Source: Firm-04 sp045617625 (GTDB lineage Bacteria; Bacillota; Clostridia; Oscillospirales; Ruminococcaceae). From it: a stretch of DNA of 64,000 nt. The position numbers and the translations under genes were made by a program. The notes under the pieces are model-generated. The model did no database searches. It worked only from the letters and a program-made list of their open reading frames with translations, and was not told the DNA's origin. Below are positions 59,310-64,000 of the stretch, one piece after another (position 1 is the stretch's first letter; each line of letters opens with the position of its first letter). The stretch is taken from assembly GCA_045617625.1 (NCBI GenBank), contig JAZLJA010000022.1, positions 10,157 to 74,156 on the forward strand, in the 5' to 3' direction.

Positions 59310-59993
59310 ATGGAACTACTGCAAGTTGAAAATCTGTGCAAAACATATGGTAAAGGTGAAAACATTGTCAAAGCCCTCGATAACGTATCATTCTCTGTCC
59401 CAAGCGGACAGATGACTGCCATCATCGGCGCAAGCGGATCAGGCAAATCGACGCTGCTTCACATTCTCGGCGGCGTTGACCGTCCCACATCGGGCAAAGT
59501 CTTTCTCGATGGACAGGATGTATATAAGCAAAACAACGAAAAACTTGCGGTGTTCCGCAGACGACAGGTCGGTCTGATCTATCAGTTCTATAACCTGATT
59601 CCTGTTCTGACCGCAGAAGAAAACATCACCCTGCCTGTGCTGATGGACGGCAGAAAACCGGATCCCAAACAGGTAGATGAGATCATTGAACTGATGGGAC
59701 TCACAGAACGCAGAAACCACCTGCCCTCACAGCTTTCCGGCGGACAGCAGCAGCGTGTCTCCATCGCACGCGCCTTGTTCTATTCCCCAAGTGTCGTCCT
59801 TGCCGATGAACCCACAGGCAACCTTGACAGCAAAAATACCATTGAAATCATTGAACTGCTGAGAAAATCAAATCAAGAGCGGAAACAGACTATGGTAATC
59901 ATCACGCACAATGAAGAAATCGCGCTGCAATGTGACCGCATCATTGCGCTTTCGGACGGAAAAATCATTCAAGACAAAATGAACAATCGCTGA
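59310..59993 (+). CDS. ABC exporter ATP-binding protein (MacB/BceA-like)
   Basis: 227-residue ATPase of the macrolide-exporter/LolD class. Walker A GASGSGKST, Q-loop YQFYNLIPVL, signature LSGGQQQR, Walker B VVLADEPTG, switch His in IITHNEE. ATG 59310 follows AGAAAGGCGG. It pairs with the FtsX-type permease 20 bases downstream. Such modules export or detoxify antimicrobial peptides, or act in lipid and wall processes. The promoter repeats suggest two-component control. Confidence 0.93.
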   Translation: MELLQVENLCKTYGKGENIVKALDNVSFSVPSGQMTAIIGASGSGKSTLLHILGGVDRPTSGKVFLDGQDVYKQNNEKLAVFRRRQVGLIYQFYNLIPVLTAEENITLPVLMDGRKPDPKQVDEIIELMGLTERRNHLPSQLSGGQQQRVSIARALFYSPSVVLADEPTGNLDSKNTIEIIELLRKSNQERKQTMVIITHNEEIALQCDRIIALSDGKIIQDKMNNR

Positions 59994-60013
59994 TTGGGAG
60001 GGAGGTACGTACC

Positions 60014-62404
60014 ATGCGTTTGGAACATACACTTGCAAAACGATACATCACCGCACAAAAAAGGCACTCCATCCTGACGATCTCCAGCATTGCAATCGCG
60101 ATTGTCATTATCGTCGTCATCAGCATTGCATTATCCACAGTTCTCCGAATCGGGCTCAACGTGAACTACGATAAGAACCCGTATCATGTGGTGCTTTCCG
60201 ACGTCACACAGGAACAGGCAGATGCACTTGCGAAACAGCCGGGCATCAAAAGCTGCACCATTCGGGAATCAGTATTTTATGAGGGATTGTGCAAAACAGA
60301 GGGCTTGCTGTTCCTCAACCATAGTGTCAAAAATGCCAATGAAACCATTAAAAATGCCGCTGAGACAGTTGGCATGAAAGATTACAAATATTCCATAAAT
60401 GAAAGTGCACTATTCCTTGAAGGAATTGGAAATATCAATGTTATTGAACTGTTAGTCTCACTTTCCGGAATCATCATCCTTATCCTGTTTATTATGTTTG
60501 CACTGCGCCTGATCATTGATACAGCCTTTGAGGTTTCCTCTCACGAACGAGAACGGCAATTCGGCGTACTGCAATCCATTGGTGCAACCCCGACACAAAT
60601 TGTCAACATCCTCACGCATGAAGGTATGATTCTTTCACTTGTGGGCATTCCGTTAGGTATCGGACTTGGCATCGGTGTCGCATACCTCGTTTATCGGCTG
60701 ATTATCAATACAGGCGTCATCGAAGCATTCGTCAGTGCTGAATGTGCTGCACGCGTTGCCGAATTCTATGTCAACCCGCTTTTCATCGCGATTGCAGCCG
60801 CGTTTGGACTGGTCTGGGTATTTTTCTCCGCATATGGTACCGGAATGCGCATTATAAGAATGTCACCGATGGATGCCATTCGCGGCAAAAATCATCGGAT
60901 CACAAAATCACGAAAGCATCGTCTCGCAGGACTGCTGTTCGGTTGGGTAGGCAAACTCTCTGCAAAGAATATCAGACGCCACCCCAAGCGATTCATCATC
61001 ACTGTACTTTCCATGGTAGTTTCCATGACACTGTTCTCCACATTCGGCTTTCTCATCGATTCAGCCGAAACCGTACTCACCACGTACACCATTGAGTGGA
61101 TGGGAGGCGGAGATGTTACATACGATCTTTTCTTGTATATGCCGATAGAATCAAGCGGAATCCTATCCTACAAAAAACCCATGCAGCAGCTTGAAGATAG
61201 CGGCTACTTCAAAATCATTGATTGCTCAAAGGGATACCCCATTCAAATAAACGTTAAAGATGGCATCAGCGTCCCGATCGAATATGCCAATATACGCGGT
61301 ATCAATCCGGAAGATAAGCAAACACCCGGAAACATCATCTACTACCCAAAAGAAGTCTATCTCGCTGCGTTTGATGGAAATCCACCTGTTCCCTATGAAG
61401 AACTTGCAAAGAACAATCAGTATATTCTGCAAAAAGAATACGTCTCCCGTATGACCTATGATGGAGAAACAGAGTTCTATACACTGGACATTCCGAACGA
61501 TTTGCATAATGTGACTTTTCCACTCACGATGGCGGAAGAAATCACACAAGCCGAATATGACAAACTGAAAGAGGCTGACGAACCCGTTATAAAGATACCG
61601 ATTTCTGATGAACAGACCGAAAACACAAAGTTCTACAAAAAATACGATTCGGAGATTGAACTGGAAATCGGCGGCGTGTTTGACCCGCTCGAATACTACG
61701 GCGAAGATGTTTTTGGCGCGAAACTCCCTTATCTTTACGCCAATGGACCCACAATCATCGGTACCATTGAACAGTTTGAAGCATCTGAATATCATCTCTT
61801 TGAAAAATCGGTCTATCAGAGAATGACTGAATCGATTCAAGAGGAAGAAAATATTGTGAGTGTCGGCGTATCGCTGAAAGACACTGAACAATATGATGCA
61901 GCAATCAAATATCTGCGTGAAACACTTCATGCTGTAATTGAGATTGATCTGGTCGCGCAAAACAAGAAAACGCGTGCCATTCTCTCCTCCATTAAAATTG
62001 CAATGGGTGCCGGCACAGTGCTCATCGCACTGATTGCAGTTGTCAACTTGATCAATATTATTTCCACAAGTCTGCTCAATCGCAAACGTGAATTTGCAGC
62101 CATGCAGTCTGTCGGCATGAGTCAAAAGCAGCTTATGAAGCTGACACTCATTGAGTCACTGCAATATGTACTGATCTCTGGTGTATTCGCTGTCCTTTTA
62201 TGCGAATGTGTTGTTTGGATAACAAGAATATTCTTGCAGGAAATGACACTTTCTATTCCCGGTAATCTCAGTTATACGACGTTCCTGCCTCGCTTGCTTG
62301 CAGCAGCTGTCGCCGCACTGCTAACAACATTCATCGCAACGATTATTCCGATGCAGCAACTGAAGAAAGAATCCATTGTCGATAACATTCGCGGCATAGA
62401 ATAA
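60014..62404 (+). CDS. ABC exporter permease with two FtsX domains
   Basis: 796-residue membrane protein. TM1 near residues 18-42, a short loop, then the first FtsX set of three TM segments (about 145-290, with RQFGVLQSIGATPTQ). A fifth TM (about 325-350) is followed by a large extracellular domain (about 350-640), then the second FtsX set of three TM segments (REFAAMQSVGMSQKQ) to the C-terminus. It is longer than Bce-type permeases and closer to generic two-FtsX exporters. SD GGGAGGGAGG. Ends one base before the end of the converging recombinase. Confidence 0.9.
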   Translation: MRLEHTLAKRYITAQKRHSILTISSIAIAIVIIVVISIALSTVLRIGLNVNYDKNPYHVVLSDVTQEQADALAKQPGIKSCTIRESVFYEGLCKTEGLLFLNHSVKNANETIKNAAETVGMKDYKYSINESALFLEGIGNINVIELLVSLSGIIILILFIMFALRLIIDTAFEVSSHERERQFGVLQSIGATPTQIVNILTHEGMILSLVGIPLGIGLGIGVAYLVYRLIINTGVIEAFVSAECAARVAEFYVNPLFIAIAAAFGLVWVFFSAYGTGMRIIRMSPMDAIRGKNHRITKSRKHRLAGLLFGWVGKLSAKNIRRHPKRFIITVLSMVVSMTLFSTFGFLIDSAETVLTTYTIEWMGGGDVTYDLFLYMPIESSGILSYKKPMQQLEDSGYFKIIDCSKGYPIQINVKDGISVPIEYANIRGINPEDKQTPGNIIYYPKEVYLAAFDGNPPVPYEELAKNNQYILQKEYVSRMTYDGETEFYTLDIPNDLHNVTFPLTMAEEITQAEYDKLKEADEPVIKIPISDEQTENTKFYKKYDSEIELEIGGVFDPLEYYGEDVFGAKLPYLYANGPTIIGTIEQFEASEYHLFEKSVYQRMTESIQEEENIVSVGVSLKDTEQYDAAIKYLRETLHAVIEIDLVAQNKKTRAILSSIKIAMGAGTVLIALIAVVNLINIISTSLLNRKREFAAMQSVGMSQKQLMKLTLIESLQYVLISGVFAVLLCECVVWITRIFLQEMTLSIPGNLSYTTFLPRLLAAAVAALLTTFIATIIPMQQLKKESIVDNIRGIE

Positions 62405-63532
62405 TCAGGGCTTCTGATAACGCAAAAACAGTTCTGCTGTCTCTTTCCCAACGCGAATTTCCTCCACAAGAGACGGCATTGCGTTTTCAATCACAAAGCA
62501 TCCGTCATTCATCATAACATCAATAAGCATTTGTTCCAGTTTCAGCAACGGCATTGCAGGATTCAAACATCCATTTTGCCGTCTGCGGCCACCGCAAATG
62601 AATCGCTTGTTTTCGGAAAGAATCATCCTCGCTCCGCACTCTTTACAAAAAACGCACCCTGACATCCAATGTTTAGGGTGCGTTTTTTTTCGATTGCTGT
62701 CCATTCGTTTCGATACCTCCATATATATATGTTGTGTCACAATCGGCGGAACAGCATAAGAAATATGTTCCGTCTCCGAACAGAGACGCCTTTTTCCGCT
62801 TTTATATCCGATTTTCTCTGTCGTGTGCAACTGCATTTCACCGCGATACGCAGGATTCCGCAAAATCCGACGCACTGTCACATCATTCCATGTTTCGCGC
62901 TGATTCGGTGATATCGCCCCCGCAGAGGTGAGCGTTTTTGCAATCGCACAGCATGATTCACCCTCCAGATACATTTGATATATGGAGCAAACGATCTCTG
63001 CGGCGCTCTCATCCACTTCAATTCTGCCGTCTTCTTTCCGATATCCATATGGCAGCGACGCAGTCGTGCAGTATCCATTGCGTTGACGCGCATAGATTGC
63101 TGCACGGACTTTTTTTGAAATATCCCGCGCATACCAGTCATCCATAACAGCACGCATGGGCGAAAAATCATTTGCTGCAAGGAATCTTCCTGTATCCACA
63201 CCATCGCTGACGGCAATCAGACGGACACCATGCTCAGGAAACCATCGTTCCAGCAACTCCCCTGTTCGGATATAATCACGGCTTAATCGTGAAAGGTCTT
63301 TTACCAAAATGATATCAATCTTTCCCGCAGAAACAGCGTGCAGCATCTCCTGAAAAGCAGGTCGCTCCCATCGAGTTCCTGATATGCCGTCATCCACAAA
63401 TATCGCTGAAATGTGAAATCCATGCTTCCTTGCATATTCCATTAGATACAATTTCTGACTGCGAATGCTCTCGGACAACGATGTATCTCCATCTTCTCGA
63501 GATAAACGCAGATAAAGTGCAGCACGGTTCAT
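62405..63532 (-). CDS. Serine recombinase (resolvase/integrase family)
   Basis: 375 residues. N-terminal resolvase domain: RAALYLRLSREDGDTS (nucleophile Ser), VDDGISGTRWERPAFQ and IILVKDLSRLSRDYI. Then the Recombinase DNA-binding domain (PYGYRKEDGRIEV, VRRILRNPAYRGE) and a zinc ribbon (CVFCKECGARM, CGGRRRQNGC). The tail after the ribbon is short and lacks the long coiled coil of most phage/ICE integrases, so it may be a trimmed or resident enzyme. The start at 63532 overlaps a small upstream ORF as ATGA. A 14-bp terminator-like hairpin lies inside the gene (62647-62690). No partner elements seen. Confidence 0.85.
   Translation of the reverse strand: MNRAALYLRLSREDGDTSLSESIRSQKLYLMEYARKHGFHISAIFVDDGISGTRWERPAFQEMLHAVSAGKIDIILVKDLSRLSRDYIRTGELLERWFPEHGVRLIAVSDGVDTGRFLAANDFSPMRAVMDDWYARDISKKVRAAIYARQRNGYCTTASLPYGYRKEDGRIEVDESAAEIVCSIYQMYLEGESCCAIAKTLTSAGAISPNQRETWNDVTVRRILRNPAYRGEMQLHTTEKIGYKSGKRRLCSETEHISYAVPPIVTQHIYMEVSKRMDSNRKKTHPKHWMSGCVFCKECGARMILSENKRFICGGRRRQNGCLNPAMPLLKLEQMLIDVMMNDGCFVIENAMPSLVEEIRVGKETAELFLRYQKP
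62647..62690. terminator. Terminator-like hairpin inside the recombinase gene
   Basis: AAAAAACGCACCCT pairs with AGGGTGCGTTTTTT over a 14-base loop; an eight-T run follows on plus and a six-T run on minus. On plus it could end transcripts from the ABC exporter. On minus it would shorten the recombinase mRNA. Confidence 0.6.
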
Positions 63533-63678
63533 GAATTCATGCAGCATATTCCGATGTGCTGATACATCACATAGAAATTCCTCCACAGAGATAGAATCTG
63601 TAGATTGAACGCTGTCTTATATATCCCCCCAATAAACGAACTGGATCCTATCGTTTTCTTCAAAAATTGTTCTATCAT
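63529..63678 (-). CDS. 49-residue ORF overlapping the recombinase start
   Basis: ATG 63678 follows AAGGGGG by seven bases and reads MIEQFLKKTIGSS to a TGA overlapping the recombinase ATG (ATGA). No domain is recognised. Within it, SD GGAGG (63580-63584) precedes a start-stop ATGTGA (63567-63572) that overlaps a further in-frame ATG, giving the 12-residue MYQHIGICCMNS. Likely role is translational coupling. Confidence 0.45.
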   Translation of the reverse strand: MIEQFLKKTIGSSSFIGGIYKTAFNLQILSLWRNFYVMYQHIGICCMNS

Positions 63679-63732
63679 ACAAATGCCCCCTTGCATAGTA
63701 TATGAAATCGTCCTCAGATTCATGCAAAAATT

Positions 63733-63808
63733 ATGGATTTGAACATTTTTGCGAATTTGACTTGACTTTTTTATCTATCTGTGTTATAATATATAAGCAA
63801 TCAGAGAT
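63733..63808 (+). promoter_or_regulatory. Promoter for tRNA-fMet
   Basis: TTGACT (63762-63767), 17-base spacer, TATAAT (63785-63790), 18 bases before the mature tRNA. Confidence 0.8.
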
Positions 63809-63885
<77 letters not shown>

Positions 63886-63890
63886 AATTA

Positions 63891-63925
63891 GCACCCTAAT
63901 TTTGATACAATCGAAGTTAGGGTGC
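63891..63925 (+). terminator. Long hairpin after tRNA-fMet
   Basis: GCACCCTAATTTTGAT folds on ATCGAAGTTAGGGTGC as a 16-base-pair stem (two G-T pairs) with an ACA loop, five bases after CCA. The following bases ATTATTATG are only partly U-rich. Nothing further is recognised to the end of the window. Confidence 0.6.
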
Positions 63926-64000
63926 ATTATTATGCCCCAATATAGATAATGCGTTGGTTTTGAGAGTATAAAAAAACGATTAGTCGGACGATAGACGCTT

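Overview
The window looks like chromosome of a cellulosome-forming, fibre-degrading Firmicute close to Ruminococcus (Oscillospiraceae). Five secreted proteins carry a type I dockerin and a sixth carries half of one. Their catalytic modules are plant-wall enzymes (GH9, GH43, CE1, CE2), and the housekeeping genes (diaminopimelate dehydrogenase, FtsEX, SecA, T-box leaders, strong SD sequences, TTG/GTG starts) are low-to-mid-GC Gram-positive in type. No species name is claimed.

Layout. 1-5.2 kb: 5' end of tex, then ddl, a ywiB-like gene, argS and a PucR/CdaR-type regulator. 5.4-11.3 kb: a cell-division and wall-hydrolysis block, ftsE-ftsX, two tandem coiled-coil/M23 hydrolases and an S41 protease. 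11.5-14.3 kb: mannan use, a membrane-anchored GH26 mannanase behind a tiny coupled leader ORF, then a GH130 mannoside phosphorylase. 14.4-17.8 kb: ppk and an AI-2E-type permease. 18-26.7 kb (mostly minus strand): two DUF4353 beta-helix carbohydrate-binding proteins, one with a dockerin and one a lipoprotein. They flank a histidine-kinase remnant, an HTH-cupin-acyl-CoA synthetase fusion under a T-box riboswitch, nth and a DUF4416 gene. 26.9-32.3 kb: ion channel, HU plus an H1-like protein, ddh, an AEC transporter and rarA. 32.3-36.5 kb: a cellulosomal GH9 cellulase followed by a dockerin-bearing phosphodiester glycosidase. 36.5-46.2 kb: secA, a galK-murD-GT2 operon, a CE2 esterase and trmK-nif3. 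46.2-53.3 kb: an ECF sigma/anti-sigma pair divergent from a CE1 esterase and a GH43 enzyme that share a CBM22-dockerin cassette. 53.3-57.7 kb: trpBA under a tryptophan T-box, mntP and an aldehyde dehydrogenase. 57.8-64 kb: an SPFH/zinc-ribbon protein, an FtsX-type ABC exporter, a serine recombinase and initiator tRNA-fMet.

Most interesting item: the T-box upstream of the HTH-cupin-acyl-CoA synthetase has a specifier that reads ATC (isoleucine). I set this register by comparing it with the second T-box in the window, before trpBA, which reads TGG (Trp). The antiterminator bulges also match the expected tRNA discriminator bases (A73 for Ile, G73 for Trp). Ruminococci are known to build branched-chain amino acids by carboxylating branched short-chain acids. 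The gene is therefore a good candidate for a 2-methylbutyrate-activating enzyme switched on by isoleucine starvation. Other points of interest are a dockerin-like half repeat in an anti-sigma factor, three 11-bp operator repeats before the ABC exporter, coupled mini-ORFs before the GH26 gene and the recombinase, and several structured leaders.
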